NCBI RefSeq assembly: GCF_020382885.2 | Contig: NC_058494.1 | Coordinates: forward strand, 28,499,225-28,563,224 | Direction: 5' to 3' | Length of the DNA stretch: 64,000 nucleotides | Source: Scatophagus argus | Lineage: Eukaryota; Chordata; Actinopteri; Scatophagidae | Shown here: piece by piece, positions 36,801 to 50,200 of the stretch | Numbering within the stretch: the first letter of the stretch is position 1 | How the letters are laid out: every line of letters starts with the position of its first letter | Translations under genes and position numbers: made by a program | Notes under the pieces: model-generated | What the model was told of the DNA's origin: nothing | The model's database searches: none | The model's input: the letters and a program-made list of their open reading frames with translations, nothing else

Positions 36801-39800
36801 CTGCAACATTGACGCCCTGGAAACCCTCAGTTCAAGTTAAACAAGGTTCAGGCAGTCTGACGTTTAAGAAGAAAAGATCAGAGCGTCTAAACCTCCTGAA
36901 TTCAGATGTGTGTTTGTAGTGACGAGTTCAGGGTGTGAAGGTCTGACATCGAGCTGTTTAGCAGGCCAGCTGGTCTTACTTGGCGTAGGCCTTCTCCAGC
37001 AGGGCGCTCCAGAACTCGTTGCCTTCAGCCGAGTGCACAAACATCAGCTCTCCTTCTTTGACCGGCAGACGGTCATCGATCACCACGTCCACCCACTCAC
37101 CGAACTGCCAGAACTACACACAGAGGGAGGAACCCATTAGAAACAGATAATCAATACAAATGATCGTAGACTTGCATGCGGACAGTACCAGTAAACTCTT
37201 TCACATTATCTCTGAAGTGAATTTATATGAATAATTTAAGTCCGATAATTTATAATTCTGACGGTTCTAAGATGACCAGCCTTTGATTGGTTGGAGAGAC
37301 TGAGCCTCAAGGTTCATGTAACAGTCAGCCCATAACTCAAACATGGACAAACATGTCGTCTTTCACTTGACCTACTCCCTGTCCTCTGCTGCATGCATCC
37401 TGCCACCAAACCAGGAGCTGTCTCACCTCCCAGAGCCTGACAGGTAGAGAACAAACTGACCAGGGGTTAGGGAAAACCTGACAGTGAAAACCTGTGAGTA
37501 GACACAGCACTTTTAATTTTTATCTCAACATCACAAGTTAATTATTTCATTATCTCAAACAGTGTTGTAACAGTACCCAGAAGCCATACTTTAGCAAAAG
37601 CAATTGAAATATAAATGTTACTTTGGTAAAAGTGAAAGTCATCCACACCAACAGCAAAAGTCTCACATTAAATGTAACCGAAGTTACCAGATCAATGTGA
37701 GGGCATAAAAGGTTCAACATTTGTCTCCAAAACGTAGTGTAAGCATGAAGTAGCAGAAAATCTCGTTTGAGTTAATTTATTTTGTTATCTTGAGAAAACT
37801 AACCAGTTTCTAGACATAAAGAGATAATTTATGAGGAGAAAGTGACTTCATAAGACACACAAACTGCTCTGCTTTGACATGATGGATGACGACTGGGTGG
37901 GACAACAGGACAGTCTGCACAGGCTGCTGTGTTTGGGAGCCAAGCATGTAAAGCTGTGACAGGCTGAATTCACAGAGTAAGCAGCTGAATGACGGCCTGG
38001 CGTCCAGCAGGTGCACATCCACGGAGGTTTGATCGATAAGTGAGACTGATCAGCTGATCGGTAATGGACTTCAGTTTGAAACGGTTACTGTGGTTCTCTG
38101 TGCATCCCTGAGAAGGTTAATTATCTCATTGTCTCGAGATAACGAGAAAACAAAGTCATGAGAAGAAAACTGTGTCTGTGGCCTTTCCACTGTGAAAGCC
38201 ACGATCAGCTGAAGTAACCCTGATCTGAGCCCAGACGACAACACGGGTGGATAAATCAATACGCGATTTGGACTTCAGTCTGGAAGTTCCGTGAACACAT
38301 CAGCACCAGTGAATTAAAGCTGTGGCAGGGTCAGATCAGTGTACAGGTGAAGTCTCACCTGGAAGTGGAAGATGCCAGCGTACTGGTGGTTGAAGCTCTG
38401 ACTGTGAGGAACGACGCGATGCAGCAGCCGCTCATTCAGAGTCAGCGAGCCGATGGCAGCCAGCAGCCAGCAGTCGCCTGAACGCCAGCAGAAACCAGAG
38501 AAGATTCAGAGTCAGCATTCAAACAAACACAAACCGGCTGTGAAACTTTCCTCTTCGTCTGTGAGAACCTCTCAATATCACAACATAAATGTTTCACTTG
38601 TTTTATTTAAGCAGGAGTCTCGCTCAGATTCGGATTCTGCTTCTCGGACAGAAGGACAATTACACTTTGAATTAACTTCCTTTCCATCAAAGTGAAAAGA
38701 ATGGTTGTATTATAATACTGACGTTCTCAGTGAATCTCAGTCCTATCCTGACCGGGTGAACAGGTGGCTGATGATGACATCAGACAGGTGTGTGTGTGGA
38801 CCTCAGACTGACCCATCTAAAGGAACTCAGACTGCCTGCAGCTTTCACTGTTAAAACCAGAGCTGGTCCTGAATTCTAAAACGACCAAATTCAACAAACT
38901 CCTGCAGCTACAGATCCTCCGCCCCACCTGCACCTGGATTAAAAACTTCCTGTCGAGCCGACCACAGTCTGTGAGACTCGGCTCCCACCACCCCTCAACA
39001 CTCACACTTAGCACAGGTTCCCCTCAAGGCTGCGTCTTGAGTCCTCTACTGAACGCCCTACAACCGCCCTCCGACCCACACAGCTAACTATATCATAAAA
39101 TATGCTGATGACACCACTGTGGTTGGACTCATCTGCGTACAGGGCCAAAATACAGAAACTGTCACTCTTATTATGGACTTCAGGAAGCACGGACAGGACC
39201 ACGCTCCTCTCCTCATAAATGGAGAAAGTGGAGTGGAAACTGTCACCACCTTCAGGTTTCTGGGCACCCTGATCTCCACAGACCACTCCTGGACCTACAA
39301 CATCAAGGCCCTGGTCAAGAAGGCTCAGCAGCGGCTACACTTCCTGCGTGTCCTCAGGAAGAACAACCTGGACAGGAAGCTGCTGCTGGCCTTGTATCAC
39401 TCCTCTGTGGAGAGCGTGCCAACATACTGTCTGGGTGTGTGGTACGCAGGCTTCACAGCTGAGGACAGGAAGGCGGTGCAGAGGATCATAAACACTACCC
39501 AGCAGATCTTCAGCTGAACTCTGCCCACCCTGGAACACATCTCCACATCCTGCTGCCTCAGAAAAACCAAGGTCATCATGGGAGACCCGTCACACCCTGT
39601 CCACCCCGTTTGACCTGTTACCCTCTGGGAGGCGTTTCAGGTCAACCAAGTCCCACACCAACAGACTGAAAAACACCTTCTTCCCCTGGATCACAATCTA
39701 CCCCCGCCTGCCTGTTTTGTTTTGTTTGCAGTCCCTTCACCTGTGCACATTTTGTTTTCATTATGTATTCCATTTCACACTGTACTACTGTCTATATGCA

Positions 39801-40722
39801 TATATAATTTCATTGCATACTGCACTATTTGTCTACAGTTTTCGGTACACATCCTCTTGTTCCTGTGACGTTTCTGTTTTGCTGTTATGATGTTTTTGAT
39901 ATTGGTTCTTTTAAATTCTTCTCTGTGGTGTACGGTGGCTCCTGCTGCTGTCTGACCTGAGCCCGACTCACACATTTCTGCAGGTGAAACTGCTCCCGTC
40001 CTCAGCCTGGAGGAACTGAACCGATGAACCGATGAAATGAGTTAAGGTCACATGACACAGTTGTGTTGTGACTCGAGATTAACAGCATCATCAGTGACAT
40101 CATGAGGTGATGATGATCTTGGCTCTGGTTGGAGGAACGGACTTCAACCTCTGACATGTTTACAGGAAAAGCCTCCATTATCCTCTGATGGTCCATGGAG
40201 ACACACTAATGCTAAGCTAAACGCTAACATCATCAAGAATTCGAGTTACTTTCACATTAAGTTGCTAATGTTTCTGGCTAATGGAGCCTGGACCCATCAG
40301 ACATCCATTCACTCATCAATACCGCATCAGGGCGAGGTCAGGGCTGAGTGCTGCCTTCAGGGACTTCTCAGAACATCTCAGCACAGAGCAGACTGGTCTG
40401 GATAAAGTTTATGAATTGTAAACTGACGCAAAGACGTCCACAGACAGCTGACCTGTGGACAGACGTAACCCACACTGAAGAGTCTCACTGACTGGCAGCA
40501 GGAAGCTGCAGCTGCTCGTCTGTGGTTTCATAAGCTGCTGATCATGTTTGTGTCTGTTAATGAAGCTCTCTTCATTCAGGACTTCATTTATGTGTTGTCA
40601 CAAAGTGCTGTCCCTGAGACGTGATGTCTTCAGCGTCCAGCAGGTGGTGCTAAAGCACCGAGTGACATCTGGAGCTCCGCCCACTGAAGGAGGCCAAGTC
40701 ATACTGATCATTCCTGTCCAAT

Positions 40723-40755
<33 letters not shown>

Positions 40756-41591
40756 CTCTTCTGACTTCAGGAGGAAACAGCAGCCTGATTGTTTCCTGTA
40801 GCTGTGGTGCTGATCCTGAACTAGCAACAGACTTCATCAGCAACCAGTTTTCAAAAGGCAGAAGGAATTTGTGGAATAAAAAAGTGGAGTAAATTTCCAT
40901 CATGACTTTTATAAACAGGAAGTGGACGGGCGGACATCTGCTGCTGCAGCAGTTTATACACCCGCTGAACTGAACTCACTGTTTACTCTCTGACTCAGCA
41001 GGTCGCTTAGCAACAGTCTTCAGGGAGGTTCCCTTCAAAGCACAGCCAGACTGCGTGTGAGGTCACGTGACCAGCGGACAGGACTCACCCAGCACTCCCT
41101 GACAGATGTCCGTCCTGGTGGCTCCACCCACGATGAACTGAGGGTTCTCTGTCAGCTCCTGAAACAACCAGTCAGATACAAGCGTCTGTATTACATCACA
41201 CTATGTCACATGATGTGAAATAATTTTCCCCACAGAAGTCCATTAAAAAACTGCAAAACTGTTGACAGGACAGCTCAGAATGCAAACAAGCTGACTCCTT
41301 AGTCGTTGTGTTCATAAGCTTTGGACCTGTTAGCTTTAGCCTCCTTCTCACCGTGGGTCTCTTCCACTCCACCCCTCTGGTTTTGGTGGTGAAAGGTCCG
41401 AGTTCCTTGAAGCCCAGTGAAGCTGGTTCTGCTGGGAACATTGGATCCTCAAATAAGGATCCATTCTGCAGACAGTCCTGCCTCAGAGCCTGGAAGTCCT
41501 GGTTCTGGTGGCGTACGGCCTGCTCGACCGAGCCCAGACCTCCAGCCTTCTGCCGGTCCTTCTGGATCCTCTCAGAAATACCTCCAAACAT
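30877..41591 (-). CDS. Classical calpain large subunit, CAPN1/CAPN11 type, complete (21 exons)
   Basis: Calcium-dependent cytosolic cysteine protease, 702 aa. Exons 5' to 3', all in phase: 41591-41352, 41158-41089, 38477-38359, 37113-36980, 36772-36604, 36440-36357, 36268-36183, 36074-36000, 35921-35761, 35657-35488, 35096-35085, 34995-34784, 34698-34659, 33456-33391, 33209-33152, 32675-32611, 32097-32029, 31837-31759, 31673-31560, 31480-31422, 30903-30877. Catalytic Cys106 lies in [15 protein letters not shown], His263 in KGHAYSVTG, Asn287 in RIRNPWG. A C2-like domain follows ([29 protein letters not shown]), then a penta-EF-hand domain ([26 protein letters not shown]). The C terminus EWLYVTMCG resembles the WLxxTMxG ending of CAPN1/CAPN11-type proteins and not CAPN2 (WLCFSVL). 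Exon sizes 70, 119, 134, 169, 84, 86, 75, 161, 170 and 12 are the standard calpain set. LINE pieces sit in introns 2 and 13. Confidence 0.93.
30905..30994 (-). repeat. 90-nt polypyrimidine tract before the last calpain exon (gag/gga-rich on +)
   Basis: The plus strand shows an almost pure purine run built from gaggaggaggaagagcagg units repeated about three times. On the gene's strand this is an unusually long polypyrimidine tract ending at the AG of the 27-nt terminal exon (30903-30877). Confidence 0.8.
34192..34311 (-). mobile_element. LINE 3' end, same family as 26942-28232
   Basis: The reverse complement matches the 3' UTR and tail at about 28085-28232, including ggtagcaggaacataaa-like sequence, tttcactgcacattgtacc and terminal atcttgtatcttg repeats. 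It is a severely 5'-truncated insertion (about 120 bp), in the same orientation as the calpain whose intron 13 holds it. Confidence 0.85.
38850..39790 (+). mobile_element. Non-LTR retrotransposon fragment in calpain intron 2
   Basis: Decayed reverse transcriptase sequence: [13 protein letters not shown] and [16 protein letters not shown] (about 38945-39060), then a frame change and [14 protein letters not shown] with the catalytic DD at about 39105. After an apparent in-frame deletion, the C-terminal part ([31 protein letters not shown]) runs to a stop near 39517. Remnants continue to about 39790. It lies antisense to the calpain. The YADD box is intact but the frame is not. Confidence 0.85.
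40725..40753. repeat. (CA)n microsatellite
   Basis: About 14 CA dinucleotides in intron 2 of the CAPN1/11-type calpain. Confidence 0.95.
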
Positions 41592-41834
41592 TCTGATCCA
41601 CAACACATCAGACAAACTCATCAGAATCAGCACCATGCAGGGTGTTCAGCCTCAGCAGCGACATTCGTGTTCCCCTCAGGATGAACCGTATAACTTTGCC
41701 CTCATCAGGTCAACATTTTGATGTTTATCTGAAGCTTTGACTAGAGGAGCTGGTATTTACAGTGAGAGTGGGAGGAGACAAGATGAGTCTGGATGATGGG
41801 ATTCACAGAACAGTAAACATGCAGATGTTTGTAC

Positions 41835-43115
41835 CTGATCTCCGTCCAGTTGGCTTGTTGGAAGCTGACAGGAAACAGAAGTCTGGTTAGTTCATGGAAT
41901 TCAAACGTCACTAAACATCTCAGTTGGATTACCACCAGCTTCTGCACCGTTCAGTCATCTGGAAGGACCTGACAGCACTGCAGCTGAACAATCGATCAGC
42001 AGGCGGACAGAACATTCATCACAAACCATTTGGAGCATCAATTCCTCACGAGTTATTTTTCAAAGCTTTCCTTCACTGCAGGTAAAGGAGAGTTCACTTC
42101 ACCCAGGAAAATAAGACATTCTTCACATTTCTGCAGACCAAACAGTGAATCGATGAAGTGAGAAAGCAGTCGGTGAGGGTGTTGATGATTACTGACAGCA
42201 GAGTGACGGCTGAGCTGTGCAGCAGATGAGCTGACTCAGCGCTCTGCTCAAAGCTCTCTGTGTTTACTGGAGCTCCACCAAAATACCACACCGGGACCGG
42301 ACTGGGACCTGATGTCAGTCAGTCAGTTAGTTAGTAGGATGTTATGGACTCAAACTCAGTCAGATGATTAATCAGTTAGTCATCTTATGTCAATCAACTA
42401 ATTAATCGTTTTGGCTCTGCAGCACCTGGTGGTTCCTCCAGGAGGTCAAATGAAGTGACACTGAAGGACAAAATCTGAACGATCCAGAAACATATCACAA
42501 ATAAACTTGAAGTTTTCTGAACTAACCCAGCAATTTCCTGAGAGTCTTCTCGTATTATCACCATTGTGTTGTTGTTGTTATTATATGATTCTAAAGGGAG
42601 TAAAGAGTAAACTCATTACTTATCTTAAGTTAGTAGTCCGACAGGTGATAATAAAACGATGTTTAATTCGGTTTAAAGCAGGAAACCACAGAGGAAACTT
42701 GTTGTCTCGATTCATTTCCTCGTGTTGTTTGTTATTCCATGTGGTTTACAGATGTTTACTGTTTCTTCCCTCTGATGGACATCGTGGTTCCTCTTTACAG
42801 AAAACCTGTGGTTGTAAACACTCTGTCACACTGAGACCCGGGTCTTGACGACCATGATGTCAGCGCGGCAGGAGGCCGTCTCTGATTGGTTAAGAATAAA
42901 CGATGTTTCTGCTGAATCAGGCTCAAATCACTGCGGTCACCGCAGAACAGACAACAACACGCACCATCAACACTCACCGGCCGCGTCAGTCCTGCCTCGG
43001 TCCGGATGCAGGTCCCGGGTGTTGTACCACCGTACTGTGGCAGTACAGAGTATCGAGAGCTGCTGTGGATGCTGAGCTGCAGTATCGAGCCCCGCCCGGC
43101 GGGAGGGGCGGGGCC
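41835..43115 (-). promoter_or_regulatory. Putative 5' non-coding exons and GC-box promoter of the CAPN1/11-type calpain
   Basis: At 43090-43115 the sequence cccgcccggcgggaggggcg forms a compact GC-rich palindrome with two Sp1-type GC boxes. Downstream on the minus strand a CpG-rich segment ends at donor GTGAGT (exon edge 42978), a good candidate for non-coding exon 1. A second candidate of 30 nt (41864-41835) has a pyrimidine-rich acceptor and a GTACAA donor. The ATG exon has an AG one base before its start codon. No transcript evidence is available; the rest of the interval holds nothing recognisable. Confidence 0.4.
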
Positions 43116-44140
43116 AGATGCTCTTCTTCATCACAGCGACTTAAAGAGACCTGCCCGGCATTATGCTGAATGTTTGCTCTGCTCAACATAAACGGAACTC
43201 AAAGTGTCCTTCATTTATTCTGTCAGAAGAAGCTTTCATTCTCACTACAGCTGGTGAACGAAACAAACACGTGCACACAGTGGATCAACAAAGTCCAGTA
43301 AGTGTCCAAGTCATTGGTGCTAACATGAAGACCAGATGATATCAATTCTCCAGCTGTTGGCTTGTTAGCGCACTGTGGTTTGGGCTTTTAGCCACTGATG
43401 TGAGTAATTCTGTCAGCCAGGAATTTGTTGGGGAGTTACACTTGCTCTAAAGCAGACACGAACTTGGTGGAAAGGAGTAAAAGAGCAGCTTGTCATTTGT
43501 CTTTTGGTTATTTCTGTTTTTAATGAAGCAACCTCCAATTGTTGCCATGCTAGTCTAAACGCAGTGTACAACCACGGTGACATCACCCACTGGTTTGTGG
43601 CCTATCCCTGTGAAGCCCTGACTTTGGCGTTATGGCCGTCAGCATCTTGTTTTTGGGGGACGACAGTGACCCTATTTGGATGAGTGGGTGGATATTCTGA
43701 TTGGATCTGCCTGGGAACCTATGGACATGCTGTGGCCAGTCACAAGGTAGCACCACCCGCTTTATGGTCTGTTTCTCTCTAAATGGAACTACAGTACATC
43801 ATGCTGTAGTGAGGAGGACCTGAAACCAGCGACTGAGACCATAAACTCATCAGGAAACTGTTCACTGAGCTCACAAATCAACGGAGAAGTCAGCTCATTT
43901 TCTCATAAGCGCATATACAATCAGACTTCTGTTTGAAACCAGTGGAGTCGCCCCCGGCTGGGCTTAAGGAAGAATGCAGGTTTATGACACACTGGCTTCA
44001 CTTTTGAGACTATGCATGTCCACTTACTATTCCGTCTTCTCTCTATGGTGGACACAAAGAGATGAAACCAACTTCTGAAGATGAAATTTGACAGAATCAC
44101 AGATCACATGTACTCAGCCTGTTAAAAGAATGTAGAGAAA
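43116..44140. other. Spacer between the two minus-strand calpains
   Basis: About 1 kb without a supported gene, RNA or mobile element. Confidence 0.5.
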
Positions 44141-44146
44141 TTTATT
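44141..44146 (-). terminator. capn2: Poly(A) signal of the CAPN2-type calpain
   Basis: TTTATT on the plus strand (AATAAA on the gene strand), 126 bp downstream of the TGA at 44274-44272. It is the first canonical hexamer after the stop, giving a short 3' UTR. Confidence 0.6.
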
Positions 44147-44271
44147 GACTTTACATGGATTCTGTCAATCAGTGTATAGTGTACATAAACAGGAAGACAA
44201 GCTGCAGCTGTGAACAGGAAGATGGCGTCCTGCAGTAACATCGACGCCCCCGGCGAACACGAAGCGACAGC

Positions 44272-47200
44272 TCAAATCATGGCGAAGTTTAACCACTACA
44301 GGAAGAAAACAGAGACACCAGGTTTATCACTGCATTACGGTTCACTGAGTGTGGTTTAAGCTGCCGTCACTGCTGGGTCCGGTTCTGGTGCTGCAGGTGC
44401 TCTGAACGTGTGAATGTGTTGAACGGACTCATGTGTCGGACGTGTGTGTTCTCACCTGGTTGAAGTTGAGCTCGATGGAGCCGCTGTCGTCAGCGTCGAG
44501 TTTCTTAAAGATCCCTGAGAAGGAAGATGAGTCGCACGTCAAAGTTTTTCTGACACAATTTGAAGCTGTGACAGTTAGCTGTATTAGCTCATTAGCTAAC
44601 TTTTTAAAGCACATTAGAGCATCAGTGAGTACAAAGCGCTTCCCCATTTAAACTCTGTGATTGGCTGTTTCTTGTACAAATGCGTCTGGTAGTTGTAGTT
44701 AACATCCACCTCAAAGCTTTAATTTATTTTATATTATTATTATTATTTTATATTTTAACTGTTAGCTTCTTAGTTATCCGTCGACTGTGGACGTTGGAAA
44801 AGCAGACGACTCACTGAACATCATCTCCAGCCTCATCAGACAGCCCACAAAGTTGTCGAAGTCAATGGTCATGTCGGCGTCGGAGTACCGAGCCACCAGC
44901 AGCTGGTAGATGGTGTTGTTGAGGGTGAAACCTGGAGGAGGACAACAGGTGGAGTTATGGTGGAGAACATCATCAGGCTAACGCTAACACCACTGAAGAC
45001 TCTCACTTCTGAGGAATGACTTCATGTAGTGATATCTTAAACAAGAGCAAATCCAGACAAAGTGCCTGACACAAATGAATCGTTATCGTTATGTCCCTTC
45101 TGCTGAGGCAGCAACTCGTGACAATAAGGAAGACAGAAATGTGCCCAGTTGCCTCCACAGCCACGAAACAAAGAATCAGCTGCTGACAGGATGAAACGTA
45201 CCGCCAGCTTCAGTCTACTGACTGCGAGGTGCTGAGAGTCCAGACAGCAGCAGCAGAGAGAAACACAAACATCATCATTAATTTATTACCAGAGATAAAC
45301 ACAGAACACGTCAGGACAGAGCGAGAAGAAGAAGAAGAAGAAGAAGAAGAAGAAGAAGAAGAGCTGTTAGTGAGCAGGAGAAGCATAAAACAGTTTTATT
45401 GTGAAAGTCCTGTTACTCGGCAGTGAGTGAACACGTCTCCCACTTCGACCTGAGGTTTAATACGAACACGTAGAAGCGAACCTCTGGAAACAGGAACCGT
45501 GTGACGGGCTGAGTTTAATGGCGGCAGACGGAGATAAAGAAAACTGAGGAAAACGTAGAGGACAGAGCAAACAAACAAGACGAGATTTCTGAACAAACAG
45601 CCGATAACCGTTCACAGACACAGTTCTCATGAACTCATCATGTTGGCGTTCACTGTGATGTCACTTCCTGAAGACATCACTGCTTCTGATGTCCAACACG
45701 GCTAACTGAAGAACCCAAAGACTTCATCTGCTGTCATCAAGGACAAACAATGCAGCAGAGCCTCACTTCTGAGAAGCTGGAACCAGCACACGTTTGACAT
45801 GTTTGGCAGGTGAAGTCCGTGGAAGTGAAGGATGGAGCCATGCTGTCATTTTTTGCTGTTTTATTTAGTCCTCATCTGCAACGCTGAAGTTAATGTGAAC
45901 TGATTTGCATGCACATTACATATTGTGTCTTTGTACTGTTTCATCTATGAATATTAACTACCTTTGTAGAAAGACAAAATTGATTAACTAATAAGTAGGT
46001 GAATCCGAGTCCCCAGACTCTTCATATCCTATGACACTTTAACTGTAGTGAAGCAGAAATACAAAGTCATGTACCAAAGTTTAGCTGAAGGTGGAGTGAG
46101 CAGTTCATGTTCGGCTCGGTTATTTAGAGATGTTGGTATGCTGATGAGTTGTCACGTACCACATCGAGACAGAGAAACGGCTGAACTGCTGAATCCCGAC
46201 TAATGAGCTGTTGAAATATTTTAACTACTCTGTAAACCGCCTGAAGGTGGACTGTCCAAACAACCTGTTACCAAACCCAGTGAGAGCGTTTCCACTGATG
46301 AAACAAACCTTTCTAAGAAATTGAGCTGAAAGAGTCTCACCAGTGGAAGAACCAGTAAATCCAGTAAACGTTCCAGTGCATCAGGCTGAGAGCTGCACTC
46401 AGCTCATTCAGAGAACATGAACCGACAGCTGAGGACTCACACCAAACACCACGCAAACCTGTCCTGGACCCTCTAACCAGCCCAAATCATTCCCAACAAA
46501 ATTCAATTCAATTCAATTCAGTTTATTTCTATGGCGCCAATTCACAACAAAAGTTATCTCATGACACGTTCCAATCAGAGCAGGTCTAGACCAAACTCTT
46601 TAATTAAACTGTAGTACAGAGAGCCCAACATTCCTCTTGAGCAGCACTTGGCGACAGTGGAGAGGAAAAACTGCCTTTCTGTCTGCCATGTGAGGAGTGT
46701 CAGTCGGCCTGAGGAACAGCTTGGTTAAACATGTTAAAACAAGACACAGCTGACACACACCAAACAGAGTGGAGGTCAAAGGTCACACAGCGACACAGCA
46801 GAGGAGGTGAACTGCTGCTGATCGTCATGACGAGTACAGAACATTTCAGAAACAGACGTGATGAAGAAAACAGAAAAGCATACAGGAAGGAACAGCAGGA
46901 AGATATCAGCTCCAGTTTGTGTGCGTGTGTTCCTGCACAAACAGCAGAAGAAGAATGAAAACTGACCTGCGTCTTTAAAGGCAACTCTCATCTCTGGAGT
47001 GCTCATCGTCCCCGAGTTGTCGCTGTCGTTCTTCTTGTAGATCGACTGCAGGAGAACAGAAAGACGCTGCTGTAAGAAGCCGACTGCTGAATCCAGACAT
47101 GTGGATTTCACTTTCACTTGGTTCTTACCAGATATCTCTGCACCTTCTTCCACAGAGTGGCGAACTCTCCGAGGCCGAGCTTGCCGTTGCCGCTGTCCTG

Positions 47201-50200
47201 CTGAAGAGTTCAGGATCTTTAAAGGTTCTGCTGTTTCTACAGCATCAAACAAATGTCTGACTTTGACTAAGTGATGCATTTGTTTAGAGTTATTCTAATT
47301 CACAGTTTTTTCGTCATCGTTAACCTCCTCCTCAGATTGTGCATCTTAGTGATACCTGAAGTTCTACCTTGTTTTTAAAGAAGCCGGATCCTGTGAGGCA
47401 CGGCGGAGTGTAGAGTGTGTGTGGCAAAGTAAATGTCCAGCGTTGTTCACAGAGCAGAACTCAATGTTCTCTGGTGTTTTTGTTTGTTTTGAGTAATTTA
47501 GTAAAACTTTCCACTATGGTTACGCTGAAGCTTTGCCACATTTTTTGTCCCTCAGAAAGTGAATATAAAGACACTCTGACTGCCAAACATTTCACTTTGA
47601 GGTCCCCCACAAACAAACATGGCCTCCACATTCGCTACTGTTAGCTCACTAGCTAACGTTAGCATATGCTGACTGTTAGCAGGACGGCATCAAGCTGAAT
47701 GAGATGTTTTTAGGATACGTCCATCAGGTTGACCATGACCCTGCTGGTCTCCATGCTGAAGCCGTCAGTTTTGATGTCAGTTCCTGTGAAGAGGAGACAG
47801 TAACTTAATGCTGTCGCTGAACAGGTGCACAGGTGCACTAAAGCTTCAGCTTTGACTTACGCTTGGCGACAATTTTGTTCAGGATGGTCCTGAGCTCCAC
47901 TGCAGAGATCTCCATGTCCTGAAAGATAAAAGGGAATGTCACACCTGGACACCTGCAGGTTAACGTCCTCCCCTCATGTGTGATGATGTTCGTGTTTTCA
48001 TGACTCCTCAGTTTTCAAACTGAGTTTCTGTTTCAGTGGGATGAGAAAAGAAAGCTTACGTCTCCGGCGAGTTTGGAAAAGAGGCCTCTGAATCCTGCGT
48101 CCACGTCCTCGTCAGACACGGACTCCTGGACACGACCACGCAAAGACAGTCAACACAGTTCATCCACACACTGAGACGGCACAAAGCAGCACCCTGATGT
48201 CCAATCTGTGTGTGAACTCCGTGTGGACCCTGCAGATACGCAAGCGCCCACAGGCTGTCTGTATATCTTTGCCAGAACTGTTTACTTTGAGTTAGAACAA
48301 GTTTAAGGCTGTAGGAGGACGGGGTTCTTGTGATGTCAGTACCGTGTTGGGCTGTGGTACCGATCTGTCTTTAGCCAGTCAGAACATGGATTGTCTCTGA
48401 CTAGCTGGGGCTAAAGAGACAATCAGGGCTTGCTAAACATTTGTGTAAAATTCAGGACAGGTGTAATCTTGGCTGTGGTTTCTTGATTTGGCGGGAGACA
48501 ATGAGGCCCCAAACATGCCACAGGACATTTCTGGATTTACACTTGCTGCGAGGTGTTACAAGTTCCCTTATCAGAACCTTCAGTGTTGGTTTGATTTATA
48601 GTGTCGGGTGTACAGGATCAGGTCGTATCCTCATTTAATTGTTCTGTACATTAACTGTGCTCTCTCTGTCTTTGATGAACCAGAGTGACAGTGAGCCTCA
48701 CATCTCATAGAATTGGAGTTACGTCCAGTAACTAACTCTGATGAGATGATTTGGTCCTGTGTTTCTGTTGTTGGGAATCGTTTACTGACTCTTTCTTTGA
48801 CCTGCTTTATGTTGTTTTCACTCTCAACTATCTCTACCACCATGAGGAACTGGTCAATCAGGAACTGACCAATCATAATCCTTCTTGTTTCCACATGGAA
48901 TCTCTGCAGCTTGTGAAGCCTTAATGTATGTCGATAAATCAAGTTTTACTTACATCATCTAGTTCAGCGCTGACTGGGTCGTCACAGGGCCTGACAGGAC
49001 AGGAAGTCAGAATCAGTCATAAAGTTCTTATGAAACACAGGAAGCATTTATTGCATTTTTGATTAACAAAGATACACACCACACACACTAGCTTCCTAAG
49101 AGTTGAATCTGTAGGGGCAGCCCACCCAAAAACACCCTTTATGGTCCCTGAAGAGTGAACAGTAAAGCCAGACTTCAGGCCTAAAAGCCTCCATACAGAA
49201 TCACTTGAATGACCACAGAAACACGACGGACATGTTTTCGTACTGTGGACCTAAACAGGACCTGAACAAGACCAAAGTTTGTCTGACTATCTGACTAAGA
49301 TATAAGTCTGGGCCCAAAACCAAAGAAGGGACACAAACTAGAGGCTATAGGCCCCCTTCACTTCCCTCCCAAACAGACCAGCAGCACCAGTCATCTTACT
49401 CGGTCTGTGTCTGTTTCTCAGAGAACACTCGGATGCAGAAGTCTCCATTGAGGTGCGGCTCGAAGGTGGACGGGACGATCAGGTACTCTCCAGGTGGCAG
49501 TTTGAAGCGAGAGCAAACCTCACGCAGATTGATGAAGGTTTCGGACCTCTCCTTCTGAGCGTGGGTCAGAAAGAAGTTCTTATCCAGATGGACCTCCCTC
49601 TGCCCTTTGAACTGAACAAAGAAAAGAGCTCATATTCAACACCTGGGCAAGCGGCACAGCCAGTAAGCATAACCTTTACACATGCACCTAATGTCCTGAC
49701 AGAAATGTTGGAAAATCCAGAAGAAGAATGCAGTGGATCCCGACAGATCGACAGTACTACATCTTATGTATTTCAGGCCACTAACTAACAATCTTTGACT
49801 GTTTCATCACTTGTTGCTTCCAGCAACGACTGGCTTCTATTCAGTTCAAGGAAAAAGTTCTATGAACAGCAGTTTTTCCTTTAATGCATGAAAACACTAG
49901 AACTCAAGAAAACAATGAATTTAAGCAACAAACTCAAATCCTGGCTGTCTGGGCATTCAATTACCTGAATATAATGGCTACGCAGATGGCAGGAGATCAA
50001 ACTAAAAACTGATGAATGATTTGGAAAATGCAGTTTTATGTCACCAATGTGCTTCTTCAAATCAAAGTTATCTTATCATCACCACTGCAACCTTACAAAT
50101 CAATACTCATTAAACCATGAAACAGAAAAGGTCCAAGTTGTCTCGGATGGGACAAGCGGTCTGAAGTCTGATGACATGAATAAGGACTGATGAGTGTTCT

